Source: Neobacillus bataviensis LMG 21833 | GTDB taxonomy: Bacteria; Bacillota; Bacilli; Bacillales; Cytobacillaceae | Reading direction: 5' to 3' | Assembly (NCBI RefSeq): GCF_000307875.1 | Contig: NZ_AJLS01000118.1 | Location: 1 to 64,000, forward strand | DNA length: 64,000 bases | Program-made: the position numbers and the translations under genes | The notes under the pieces: generated by a model | What the model saw: only the letters and a program-made list of their open reading frames with translations | The model's database searches: none | What the model was told of the DNA's origin: nothing | Shown here: piece by piece, positions 18,240 to 26,676 of the stretch | How the letters are laid out: each line of letters starts with the position of its first letter | Numbering within the stretch: position 1 is the stretch's first letter

Positions 18240-18689
18240 TTGAAGAGGATCATACCATTTTATATTCTACTATTCCTGTTTACGGGGAGTGTTTCTGGAT
18301 GCCAAAAAGATTTGCCAAAACCTGAAACAAAACCGAAAATCATAGCTATTGATCAGTCAAGTCATTTACAAGCCGATATCGTCCCTGTTTATAATCAAAA
18401 TTTAAGGGAAATTCCTTCACTATTTGTTCAGCACAAGACAAATGGAAACCAAGTTTTAGTTGAATGCATTGTTAATGGAGTTAGCTTCCGGGAATCCGAC
18501 CATTCCAAGCAAAAGATTGGAAAAATGATTGTTTGGGTTGATGGGAAAAGGAATACAGAGGTGACTTCAGCAGCGTTTATTATTAAGGATCTTCGTCCAG
18601 GCGGACATAAAATAAAGCTAGAAGTGGTAAAGCTTACTAATGAGCCATATGGATTAACAAAAGAATTTATGGTAAATATCCATAGATAG
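18240..18689 (+). CDS. Putative lipoprotein with Ig-like C-terminal domain
   Basis: A 149-residue protein with a hydrophobic signal ending in lipobox VSGC (Cys21 of the chosen start), a proline- and lysine-rich spacer and a beta-rich domain. The domain's end, IVWVDGKRNTEV then LRPGGHKIKLEV, resembles bacterial Ig-like modules that present a short peptide hairpin. I recognise no named family and propose no function beyond surface attachment. A GTG at 18231 lies within the AAGGAGTGA ribosome binding site, so the TTG at 18240 is preferred. I do not recall a gene here between ylbE and ylbF in B. subtilis. Confidence 0.65.
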   Translation: MKRIIPFYILLFLFTGSVSGCQKDLPKPETKPKIIAIDQSSHLQADIVPVYNQNLREIPSLFVQHKTNGNQVLVECIVNGVSFRESDHSKQKIGKMIVWVDGKRNTEVTSAAFIIKDLRPGGHKIKLEVVKLTNEPYGLTKEFMVNIHR

Positions 18690-18747
18690 ATGGAATTTTT
18701 CGCTTTCTTTTTGCTTTCATGGTAAAATGGCATTGGAGGTGGGCGCA

Positions 18748-19185
18748 GTGCTTGCTACTATTGAGAGAATTGAGTTATTAGAAAATGCCGAGAGTTTAGC
18801 TAAGATGGTATTAGAGTCTGACATAGCGGAACAATACCAAATTTGTTTATATAAAATGCAACATAACAAAGAGACACAGCGTAAGATTAAGCAATTTGTC
18901 GGCCTAAAGGAACTTTATGAAGAGGTTCAACGCTTTGGGAAATACCATCCGGATTATAAAAAGGTCATGATGCAAATTCGTGAGTATAAAAGGGAAATGG
19001 ATTTAGATCCATTCGTTGCCGAGTTTAAAGTCGCTGAAAATGAATTGCAGGATCTTTTGGATCAAATCAGCAGGCTCGTCGGAAATTCGGTTTCAGAACA
19101 TATTAAGGTACCTAGTGGGAACCCATTTTTTGATAATGGTCATGGTAGTGGCTGTGGCACCGGTGGCAGCTGTGGGTGCGGATGA
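18748..19185 (+). CDS. ricF: RicF, subunit of the RicAFT complex
   Basis: A 145-residue helical protein of the YlbF/YmcA family (VGLKELYEEVQRFGKYHPDY). It ends in a cysteine-rich tail, CGTGGSCGCG, expected to help ligate iron-sulfur clusters. With RicA (YmcA) and RicT (YaaT) it stimulates RNase Y-dependent mRNA processing and affects competence, biofilm formation and sporulation in B. subtilis. The start is GTG at 18748, six bases after GGAGGTGG; this gives the family N-terminus. An upstream ATG at 18727 overlaps that ribosome binding site. Confidence 0.88.
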   Translation: MLATIERIELLENAESLAKMVLESDIAEQYQICLYKMQHNKETQRKIKQFVGLKELYEEVQRFGKYHPDYKKVMMQIREYKREMDLDPFVAEFKVAENELQDLLDQISRLVGNSVSEHIKVPSGNPFFDNGHGSGCGTGGSCGCG

Positions 19186-19187
19186 TA

Positions 19188-19218
19188 AAAATCAGCTTAT
19201 TTTCAGCTGATTTTTTTT
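19188..19218 (+). terminator. Intrinsic terminator of ricF
   Basis: Stem AAATCAGCT/AGCTGATTT followed by a run of T residues. Confidence 0.85.
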
Positions 19219-19243
19219 ATTATTAAGTTTGAATTGAAAAAGA

Positions 19244-19273
19244 TTGATTTAATGTGCTAGACTTATGTAAAAT
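19244..19273 (+). promoter_or_regulatory. Possible sigma-A promoter of ylbG
   Basis: TTGATT (19244-19249), an 18-bp spacer and TAAAAT (19268-19273), 28 bp before the ylbG start. Confidence 0.4.
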
Positions 19274-19300
19274 GATGGTTTTGCTGAAGGGGAAAAAAGT

Positions 19301-19576
19301 ATGTTTGTTCAGAGACAGGGATTAGTTGTTTGGCTATATTCTTTAAAACAAGCTAAGATGTTAAGGCGATTCGGAAATGTTCATTTTGTGTCGAAAAAGC
19401 TGAAATATGTCGTCTTGTATTGTAATCAAGATGAGATTGAGGGAATAATGGAGAAGTTAAAATCTTTTTCATTTGTTAAGAAAGTAGAACCTTCATATAA
19501 GCCATTTTTAAGAATGGAGTATGAAAATTCGGCTCCAGATAAAGCAAAAGAATATGACTATAAAATGGGTATTTAA
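19301..19576 (+). CDS. ylbG: YlbG family protein (UPF0298)
   Basis: A 91-residue cytoplasmic protein of the UPF0298/YlbG family ([20 protein letters not shown] near the N-terminus, [19 protein letters not shown] near the C-terminus). It is conserved in Bacilli and has no known activity. AAGGGG lies eight bases before the ATG. It is monocistronic, with a terminator directly after it and the csfG RNA gene beyond on the opposite strand. Confidence 0.88.
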   Translation: MFVQRQGLVVWLYSLKQAKMLRRFGNVHFVSKKLKYVVLYCNQDEIEGIMEKLKSFSFVKKVEPSYKPFLRMEYENSAPDKAKEYDYKMGI

Positions 19577-19579
19577 AAT

Positions 19580-19608
19580 GGCGGGGGATTTCGGAACCCT
19601 CGCCTTTT
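19580..19608 (+). terminator. Intrinsic terminator of ylbG
   Basis: GC-rich eight-pair stem GGCGGGGG/CCCTCGCC (one G-T pair) followed by TTTT. Confidence 0.7.
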
Positions 19609-19627
19609 AATATTAATTTGGTAATAA

Positions 19628-19658
19628 GAAAAGCGCTAGGGCACTGGAGCTGGACAAA
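19628..19658. repeat. Dispersed repeat, short remnant
   Basis: AAGCGCTAGGGCA followed by the core CTGGAGCTGGACA (19644-19656), the same core as at 63, 28195 and 46218. It abuts the distal end of the csfG RNA gene. Confidence 0.55.
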
Positions 19659-19660
19659 TA

Positions 19661-19690
19661 AAAAAAACCCTGCAGAAAATTCTGCAGGGT
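19661..19690 (-). terminator. Terminator of csfG
   Basis: On the minus strand, ACCCTGCAGAA pairs perfectly with TTCTGCAGGGT across a two-base loop and is followed by seven T residues. Confidence 0.85.
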
Positions 19691-19811
19691 CCTTCTACAT
19701 CCTAAAAAAAGGATAGAAGGCAAAGGGAGAGGAGAAACCGGAGGAAGAACTTATGGGGAAACGTAAGTCTTCTCCGCGGTTGGCAACAACATCCTCGAAT
19801 TGATGTTGTTA
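19661..19811 (-). ncRNA. csfG: CsfG sporulation small RNA
   Basis: A structured RNA of about 150 nt on the minus strand, between ylbG and rsmD, where the forespore RNA CsfG lies in B. subtilis. In 5'-3' order on the minus strand the sequence shows: a hairpin AACAACATC/GATGTTGTT (19810-19802 with 19793-19785), a second stem covering 19779-19738, a pyrimidine-rich linker (19740-19721), a hairpin CCTTCTATCC/GGATGTAGAAGG (19720-19691), and a perfect 11-bp terminator stem (19690-19667) followed by seven T residues. The terminator works only in this orientation. The region also corresponds to the ylbH leader motif reported for this intergenic space; the promoter and terminator placement favour the minus strand. 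The exact 5' end is inferred. Confidence 0.75.
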
Positions 19812-19816
19812 CTTAC

Positions 19817-19844
19817 ATTATTTCCACAACGCAAAAGGTTATAC
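19817..19844 (-). promoter_or_regulatory. Forespore (sigma-F/sigma-G type) promoter of csfG
   Basis: On the minus strand GTATA (19844-19840) and GGAAATAATG (from 19825) are separated by 14 bp. The second element matches GGNRANANTN, the sigma-F -10 consensus as I recall it. The predicted start is near 19811, just before the first hairpin. Confidence 0.65.
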
Positions 19845-19993
19845 GTCTTTTCAATAATTTTTCCATTCGGAAGGATTTTTGCTAAATACTTATCATTATT
19901 AAAAGAAATTCCGGAACGGATTGTCTACTTTTTATAAATTATGATAGGATGTATTAAGAAAATTGATTTTTGAAAAAATGTGGTGATAGGTCT

Positions 19994-21046
<1,053 letters not shown>

Positions 21047-21048
<2 letters not shown>

Positions 21049-21078
21049 AAGAGCTGGGCATTTGCCTAGCTCTTTTTT
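21047..21078. terminator. Bidirectional terminator between coaD and ylbJ
   Basis: Stem AAAAGAGCTGGGC/GCCTAGCTCTTTTTT with a four-base loop, between convergent genes. Confidence 0.85.
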
Positions 21079-22283
21079 AACCTCGTAATCAATATAAGGA
21101 TATAAAGAAACAATGAACAGATGGTTATGAGTGGCCCAATCTCCATCATTTTATGGTAAAAATTGTTTGTCCATGAACCTTCTTCGAAGAACCAGCCAAC
21201 TGGCAAGGCGTTTGTGGGCTGTTCTATATTATTAAAATGTACATAAATTGGTTTCCACAGAAGGATTGCAAAAAAGCTGGCGAGAATACCGTGAATTATT
21301 CTTGCGATAAAAAAAGGCTTAAATCTAATATCTGTTTGTGCAAGGATACTGGCAACTTGTGCTTGGACACTAAATCCGCTAAAAGCTAAAATAAAACTGA
21401 CAATCACTGCCTGTTGAAGAAGTGTTGCTGCTCCAACATGGCTGGTCAGGTCACTTCCCAGCGTAATTTCAAATAGTCCCGATATAAGTGGAATGCTTAA
21501 CTTTTCCGGAAATGATAAAAATGTCAGGACAATTTCCATGAACTTTCCAAGTGCTGCCGTTATATGTAAGTGATAAAGAAGTTTATTAAGCACTGAAAAT
21601 ATGATAATAAATCCACCAACCATTAACAGGGTTTGAATCGAAGAATTGACAGCATCACCTAAAAGTTTCCCGATGGGGCGATTATCTTTTAATCTAGTTT
21701 GATGCAAGGTTGATAAAGCAGCTTTTATTTTAAATCCTTTCCTTTTTTCAGCCATTTTGTCAGGAGATTCATTTCCATAAAAACGCATAATAATCCCTAC
21801 GGAAATATTCCCAAAATAATGAGCTAATGCAAGGAGAATTCCTAAATTGGGGTTATGAAAGAATCCTACGGATACAGCCCCGAAGATAAATAAAGGATTC
21901 GAGGAATTCGTAAAAGAAACGAGCCTTTCTGCTTCTATTTGCGTTAATTGCCCCTCTTGGCGTAATCTTGCAGTAAACTTAGCACCCGCTGGAAATCCAG
22001 AGGCCATTCCCATTGCCAATACAAACCCGCCCACACCGGGAACTTTAAAAAGTGGTCTCATGAAGGGTTCTAGCAAAACGCCAATGAACTTGACCACTCC
22101 AAAACCAATCATCATTTCTGAGACAATAAAAAAAGGAAGAAGTGAAGGGAAGACAATTTTCCACCACATATTAAGGCCACGGATCGAGGCTTCAACTGAT
22201 TCTTGTGGAAAGGAAATAAGTGAAGCTGCTAAAATAGTGACAGAAACAGAAAGTAAAATCGTTTTTAATTTTGACCGAAACAA
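21066..22283 (-). CDS. ylbJ: Sporulation integral membrane protein YlbJ
   Basis: A 405-residue polytopic protein with two nucleoside-recognition (Gate) domains, starting FRSKLKTILLS and containing GMASGFPAGAKFTARL. In B. subtilis ylbJ is a sigma-E-dependent gene needed for spore cortex formation. The start is TTG, seven bases after AAGGAGG. It lies opposite to its neighbours, between the rsmD-coaD and ylbK-ddcP pairs. I did not find a clear sigma-E promoter in the 195-bp divergent gap to ylbK. Confidence 0.9.
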   Translation of the reverse strand: MFRSKLKTILLSVSVTILAASLISFPQESVEASIRGLNMWWKIVFPSLLPFFIVSEMMIGFGVVKFIGVLLEPFMRPLFKVPGVGGFVLAMGMASGFPAGAKFTARLRQEGQLTQIEAERLVSFTNSSNPLFIFGAVSVGFFHNPNLGILLALAHYFGNISVGIIMRFYGNESPDKMAEKRKGFKIKAALSTLHQTRLKDNRPIGKLLGDAVNSSIQTLLMVGGFIIIFSVLNKLLYHLHITAALGKFMEIVLTFLSFPEKLSIPLISGLFEITLGSDLTSHVGAATLLQQAVIVSFILAFSGFSVQAQVASILAQTDIRFKPFFIARIIHGILASFFAILLWKPIYVHFNNIEQPTNALPVGWFFEEGSWTNNFYHKMMEIGPLITICSLFLYILILITRLKKS

Positions 22284-22478
22284 TGATAGACCTCCTTCCA
22301 GGGCGGATTACTCAAACTGTGCAAATCAATAGCTTCAGTGCTAAAATAGAGATTATTCTCAGGGTGTAAATCAACTAACCCTTGTCCTCATATAACTCAA
22401 ATATACTCATAGAACGTTATTTTAGACCATAAGATTGAACGAGATTTCTATTCAGTAATTTTTAGGAGGTCAAGCGTT

Positions 22479-23264
22479 ATGGAGCACCCTAAAATAGGCC
22501 TGGCACTTGGTTCAGGTGGAGCACGCGGGTTTGCTCATTTAGGTGTCATTATGGCATTGACAGAAGCAGGGATTCCGATTCATTTGATTGCAGGAAGCAG
22601 TATGGGGGCACTTGTAGCAGGCTTCTACGGGGCGGGAATTGACTTGGATCGATTATATAAATTATCAACCGCTTTTAAAAGAAAATACTTTTTAGATTTT
22701 ACTGTTCCTAAAATGGGGTTAATCTCAGGAAAAAAAATCAAAGAGTTTATAAGGGTTTTTACCCATGGAAAAAATATTGAAGAGCTTTCATTACCCATCA
22801 GCATTGTGGCAACTGATTTATTGACTGGCGAAAAGGTCATTTTTCAAAAGGGTCCTGTTGCTGAAGCGGTACGAGCAAGTATCTCCATTCCCGGTATTTT
22901 TGTGCCGGAAAAATATAATGGAAGAATTTTAGTGGATGGCGGGGTAGCTGACCGTGTTCCTATTTCGGTTGCCAAAGAAATGGGGGCGGATATTGTCATT
23001 GCAGTGGATGTGTCACGAGTGAAACGGAATGCTGAAATAACCACCATTTACGATGTTATTATGCAGAGCATTGATATTATGCATACGGAGATCATCAACA
23101 ATCGGGAAACCTCCGCTGATGTGATGATTCGACCCCCTGTTGAAATGTATAGCTCACGAGCCTTCACACATCATGAAGAAATCATCAAAGCCGGAAGAGA
23201 AGAGACAAAAAAACATTTACTACAAATTGAAACCGTTATTGAACAGTGGAAGGGTGAGCACTAG
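22479..23264 (+). CDS. ylbK: Patatin-like phospholipase family protein YlbK
   Basis: A 261-residue cytoplasmic serine hydrolase of the RssA/patatin family. All catalytic elements are present: the oxyanion motif GSGGARGFAHLG (from residue 11), nucleophile Ser41 in GSSMG, and Asp153 in DGG. This gives a Ser-Asp dyad for acyl-ester hydrolysis; the natural substrate is unknown. AGGAGGT precedes the ATG. It is followed after two bases by ddcP, so the two are co-translated from one message. Confidence 0.9.
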   Translation: MEHPKIGLALGSGGARGFAHLGVIMALTEAGIPIHLIAGSSMGALVAGFYGAGIDLDRLYKLSTAFKRKYFLDFTVPKMGLISGKKIKEFIRVFTHGKNIEELSLPISIVATDLLTGEKVIFQKGPVAEAVRASISIPGIFVPEKYNGRILVDGGVADRVPISVAKEMGADIVIAVDVSRVKRNAEITTIYDVIMQSIDIMHTEIINNRETSADVMIRPPVEMYSSRAFTHHEEIIKAGREETKKHLLQIETVIEQWKGEH

Positions 23265-23266
23265 GT

Positions 23267-24286
23267 ATGCGTAAAAAAATTTATATAGGATCTTTACTAT
23301 TAATAGCACTTATTCTTATAGGCGGAATGTATTATTCTCTGCCATACTATGTATCCAAACCGGGCATGGCTAAAGAACTAGCACCTATCATTTCGGTTGA
23401 GGACGGCAACAAGGATGAAGGGAATTTTATGTTGACAACTGTTAGAATGGGCAGAGCCAATATTTATTCCTATTTAGAAGCAAAACTGCGAAAATATGAA
23501 GAAATTTATCCATTGGAAATGATTTTATATAAAAAAGAAACAGAGGAAGAGTATAATGCCAGACAATTGCACCTGATGGCCGGTTCGAAACTAAATGCGA
23601 TTGAGGTTGCCTACCGTAAAGCAGGATTACCCGTAAATTATAAATATAAAGGCATTTATGTCGTACAGGTGGTACCGGGTATGCCCGCCGAAGGAAAACT
23701 TCAGGCAGGTGATCGAATTTATAAAATAGATGGGCATCAGTTTCCTTCTTCGGAAAAATTTATTGAATATGTTGGCCAAAAACGGACCGGGGATGAGGTC
23801 ACGCTAACGTACTCTAGAAATAAAAAAACAGACATAGTCAGCTTAAGTCTGCAGTCATTTAAAGAGGATCCTACTAAAATAGGAATAGGAATTTCACTTG
23901 TGGACGATAAAGAAATATTGGTTAAGCCTAAGGTAAAGGTAAAAACGGATGAAATTGGCGGACCATCCGCTGGATTAATGTTTTCCTTAGAAATTTATAA
24001 CCAGTTAACAAGTGAAGACTTAACGAGAGGATACCAGATAGCTGGTACAGGAACGATTGACGAGAAAGGAAATGTCGGGCCTATTGGTGGGATTGAACAA
24101 AAGATTGTCGCGGCTGACAAGGCGGGAGCGGAAATTTTCTTAGCTCCAAATGAAAAAGGGGCAAAAAAATCAAACTACAAGGATGCGATAAAAACGGCTC
24201 GCGATATTCACACTAAAATGAAAATTGTTCCAATCGACACATTTGATGAAGCAGTGAAATATTTAGAAAAACTGCCTGAAAAGTAG
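23267..24286 (+). CDS. ddcP: DdcP (YlbL) membrane-anchored Lon-like protease
   Basis: A 339-residue protease with one N-terminal membrane anchor, a PDZ domain (about residues 115-200; YVVQVVPGMPAEGKLQAGD) and a C-terminal Lon-type proteolytic domain. The serine-lysine dyad is Ser234 in GGPSAGL and Lys279 in GGIEQK, at the normal Lon spacing. In B. subtilis YlbL/DdcP degrades the checkpoint cell-division inhibitor YneA after DNA damage. It is coupled to ylbK. Its stop codon lies inside the bidirectional hairpin shared with tmcAL. Confidence 0.92.
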   Translation: MRKKIYIGSLLLIALILIGGMYYSLPYYVSKPGMAKELAPIISVEDGNKDEGNFMLTTVRMGRANIYSYLEAKLRKYEEIYPLEMILYKKETEEEYNARQLHLMAGSKLNAIEVAYRKAGLPVNYKYKGIYVVQVVPGMPAEGKLQAGDRIYKIDGHQFPSSEKFIEYVGQKRTGDEVTLTYSRNKKTDIVSLSLQSFKEDPTKIGIGISLVDDKEILVKPKVKVKTDEIGGPSAGLMFSLEIYNQLTSEDLTRGYQIAGTGTIDEKGNVGPIGGIEQKIVAADKAGAEIFLAPNEKGAKKSNYKDAIKTARDIHTKMKIVPIDTFDEAVKYLEKLPEK

Positions 24287-24321
24287 AAAAGATGATGCAT
24301 ATCGCATCATCTTTTCTACTT
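24281..24321. terminator. Shared hairpin between ddcP and tmcAL
   Basis: An 18-bp perfect inverted repeat, AAGTAGAAAAGATGATGC with a five-base loop, contains both convergent stop codons. T-tracts lie inside the arms rather than after them, so termination is likely but atypical. Confidence 0.75.
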
Positions 24322-25530
24322 AATATAGATAGGCGGTTGTGTAAATTCCTGCTTAATCATTTCATTTTTCAGCTGATTAGGGACACCAAGAGAATACACA
24401 CGTGAAGCCCTAACATCAAGGAGGATTTCATTATCCTTAAAAGAAGAAAGTTTAGAAACAAGAGGAAGACTGAAATTCTTTTTATTCTTGTTCAAATATT
24501 CTCTTCCTTTGCTGGTCATCCCTAATAGTCTTAAATAGGAGGCGGTACCTAGTTGATTGTTCATTTCTTTTTTTGGGGTATTTGTTAGAATATGAACGCA
24601 CAAACGCTGTAGTCTCGTCCAAGTATATCGTTTCGTTTTTACCTTCCGCATAAATTCCTGAAAGCTCGCTGCCTCTAATGCCGCTGCTAGTAACCTGTTT
24701 TCAAGACCCTCCTCCATTTCATAGATTTCTCTAAGGTCGTCCGGGGTCGTATGGAGAAGCCGGAATTGCAGGTAGCTCCAATAATTTTCCCATTGATGGA
24801 AAACAAGATAGTGGTGAAGATAGTCCTTTAACAATTGTTTGGTTGGTTCAGGTACATATTGGTCAATTTCCGTTTTGCCATCTAGTTTAGAGAAAATGGC
24901 TTTACGGATACTCGTTGCACTTGCAATTGTTTCGGAGGAAAAATGTTCATCATGGTAATCAGCATTTTTTCGTGGTACCGTCAACGGCTGGATTCTGCTT
25001 TTTTGTTCGTTAACCGCTTTTATGTATTCAAGTCCAAGAATGTTGTTCGGCTTCGCCAAATCCAAATATTTTTCTGAGTTTGCCAATTGTTTAAAAGCGA
25101 GGGATACGGCCTTTGGATAACTGACCCCTGTATCTATAAATTGATGGATATTTCCCTCAAATGGTTGTTTATGCTCCCGTAAAAAATTGATCGTTTGATA
25201 AAAATCAGAGATATTTCCGCTCTCACTTCCGAAACAGACCGATTCGCAGCAGGCGGCATCTAGAATTGACACGGCTCCATTTGCAAAGGTTTCTGCCTTT
25301 TGCACGGCGAAGCGGTATGGAAGTTCAAAGACCAGGTCAACACCATTCAGTAACGCCATTTTCGTACGGTACCATTTGGAAACAAGTGCCGGTTCCCCTC
25401 GCTGCAAAAAATTCCCGCTCATGACAGCGATAACAACATCAGCATTTGCGGCTTCCTTTGAAGCTTTTAAATGGAAGGCATGTCCGTTGTGAAAAGGGTT
25501 ATATTCGACAATAACGCCAACTGCATTCAT
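24316..25530 (-). CDS. tmcAL: tRNA(Met) cytidine acetate ligase
   Basis: A 404-residue enzyme of the YlbM/TmcAL family, which uses acetate and ATP to form N4-acetylcytidine at the wobble base of elongator tRNA(Met). The nucleotidyltransferase-like N-terminal motif GVIVEYNPFHNGHAFHL is conserved, as is VVIAVMSGNFLQRGEP. AAGGGAG lies before the ATG. It is divergent from ylbN-rpmF and convergent with ddcP. Confidence 0.93.
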   Translation of the reverse strand: MNAVGVIVEYNPFHNGHAFHLKASKEAANADVVIAVMSGNFLQRGEPALVSKWYRTKMALLNGVDLVFELPYRFAVQKAETFANGAVSILDAACCESVCFGSESGNISDFYQTINFLREHKQPFEGNIHQFIDTGVSYPKAVSLAFKQLANSEKYLDLAKPNNILGLEYIKAVNEQKSRIQPLTVPRKNADYHDEHFSSETIASATSIRKAIFSKLDGKTEIDQYVPEPTKQLLKDYLHHYLVFHQWENYWSYLQFRLLHTTPDDLREIYEMEEGLENRLLAAALEAASFQEFMRKVKTKRYTWTRLQRLCVHILTNTPKKEMNNQLGTASYLRLLGMTSKGREYLNKNKKNFSLPLVSKLSSFKDNEILLDVRASRVYSLGVPNQLKNEMIKQEFTQPPIYIK

Positions 25531-25717
25531 TTACAATCTCCCTTTGAATTATTACTTTTTTAACATTATAGCAAATTTCTAAGGAAACCAATCAAATATT
25601 GTGATAAGATGTTGAAGATGTTTGTCTTGGACGTATCTGGATACACTATAAAGGAAAAACTCTTTTATGTAATTCTAGTTACTGTAAAAACACCTGACGG
25701 GGTGTAAAGAAAAAACA

Positions 25718-25746
25718 TTGACAAAAATTTTATCGAAGGCTATAAT
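25718..25746 (+). promoter_or_regulatory. Consensus sigma-A promoter of ylbN-rpmF
   Basis: A perfect TTGACA (25718-25723), a 17-bp spacer and a perfect TATAAT (25741-25746). It is the strongest promoter seen in the window and fits constitutive ribosomal protein expression. Confidence 0.9.
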
Positions 25747-25773
25747 TACCTTTGTTGCCTTGGGGTGATTCAA

Positions 25774-26298
25774 TTGAAATGGACATTAAGTCAATTACAA
25801 AAATATCGAAACAAGGAATTTTTAATTGATGAGACAACTCGTGTGGATGAGATCAAACAAATTGATACGACCGTTCGCGAGGTTTCGCCGATGCATATCA
25901 CTGGTCGGGGAGATATCGACTCAGCAAAAGTGACATTCCATTTAAAAATCGAAGGTCATTTAATCCTTCCTTGTTCTCGTACTTTAGTGGATGTAAAACT
26001 TCCAATTAATGTCGAAACAACTGAAACTTTCCTCTTACAAGGTTCAGTTTATGAAAGTGGAGAGGAAGCTTACCAGGTAAATGGAGATGTGATTGATATA
26101 ATGCCAATCATTAAAGAGATCCTTTTACTTGAGATTCCAATGCAAGTGTTTTGCGAGGATGTAGAGTCTGAAGATGCTGCTCCGCAGTCCGGCAAGGATT
26201 GGGAAGTCCTTCATGAAGAAGGTTCATCGAAAAAGATTGACCCGCGCCTGGCAGGGCTTGCAAAGTTTTTTGACAAAAACAATTCTTCCGAATCATAA
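25774..26298 (+). CDS. ylbN: DUF177 (YceD/YlbN) protein
   Basis: A 174-residue DUF177 protein, with the conserved cysteine segment [10 protein letters not shown] and an acidic C-terminal half. The family is almost always adjacent to rpmF and is thought to act in rRNA or ribosome maturation; the mechanism is not established. A GTG nine bases upstream is in frame but sits in the GGGGTG ribosome binding site, so I chose the TTG at 25774. The strong promoter starts only about 20 bp upstream of the gene. Confidence 0.88.
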   Translation: MKWTLSQLQKYRNKEFLIDETTRVDEIKQIDTTVREVSPMHITGRGDIDSAKVTFHLKIEGHLILPCSRTLVDVKLPINVETTETFLLQGSVYESGEEAYQVNGDVIDIMPIIKEILLLEIPMQVFCEDVESEDAAPQSGKDWEVLHEEGSSKKIDPRLAGLAKFFDKNNSSES

Positions 26299-26320
26299 TC
26301 GGCAAACCTAAGAAGCTAAG

Positions 26321-26346
26321 TGAAGAACCAGAACTCCTGGTCTTCA
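26321..26346 (+). promoter_or_regulatory. Hairpin in the ylbN-rpmF spacer
   Basis: TGAAGA-A-CCAG pairs with CTGGTCTTCA (ten pairs, one bulged A) about 20 nt before the rpmF ribosome binding site. It lacks a following T-run, so it is not a standard terminator and could be a translational or processing element. Confidence 0.4.
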
Positions 26347-26381
26347 TTACTTTCTTAATATTCTTTAAGGAGGTGGGAAGA

Positions 26382-26555
26382 ATGGCTGTACCTTTTAGAA
26401 GAACTTCTAAAACTGCAAAAAGAAAGCGTCGTACTCATTTTAAACTAAACGTACCTGGTATGGTAGCTTGCCCTAACTGTGGTGAAATGAAACTTGCTCA
26501 CCGCGTATGTAAAGCTTGCGGAACATACAAAGGAAAAGAAGTTGTGAACGACTAA
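26382..26555 (+). CDS. rpmF: Ribosomal protein L32
   Basis: A 57-residue basic large-subunit protein starting AVPFRRTSK after Met. It has four cysteines in a zinc-ribbon arrangement (CPNCGE then CKACG), so this is the zinc-binding form. AAGGAGGTGG directly precedes the ATG. A GTG three codons upstream overlaps this site and is rejected. Expressed from the ylbN promoter. Confidence 0.97.
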   Translation: MAVPFRRTSKTAKRKRRTHFKLNVPGMVACPNCGEMKLAHRVCKACGTYKGKEVVND

Positions 26556-26566
26556 TTTCCGTTAAG

Positions 26567-26610
26567 GATAGAAAGCACAAGGAGCTAGTAAAGCCCTTGT
26601 GCTTTTATCG
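26567..26610 (+). terminator. Intrinsic terminator of rpmF
   Basis: Stem AAAGCACAAGG/CCTTGTGCTTTT with an 11-12-base loop. Confidence 0.75.
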
Positions 26611-26676
26611 TTTCTATACATACTATAGCTGCTAAAGAATTAATTGGTGAATATTTCTATTTAGAGGTGATAGAGA

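Noticed and set aside
22290..22478. Sigma-E promoter for ylbJ
   Set aside because: A minus-strand GTATATT is present near 22402, but no acceptable -10 follows at the correct distance.
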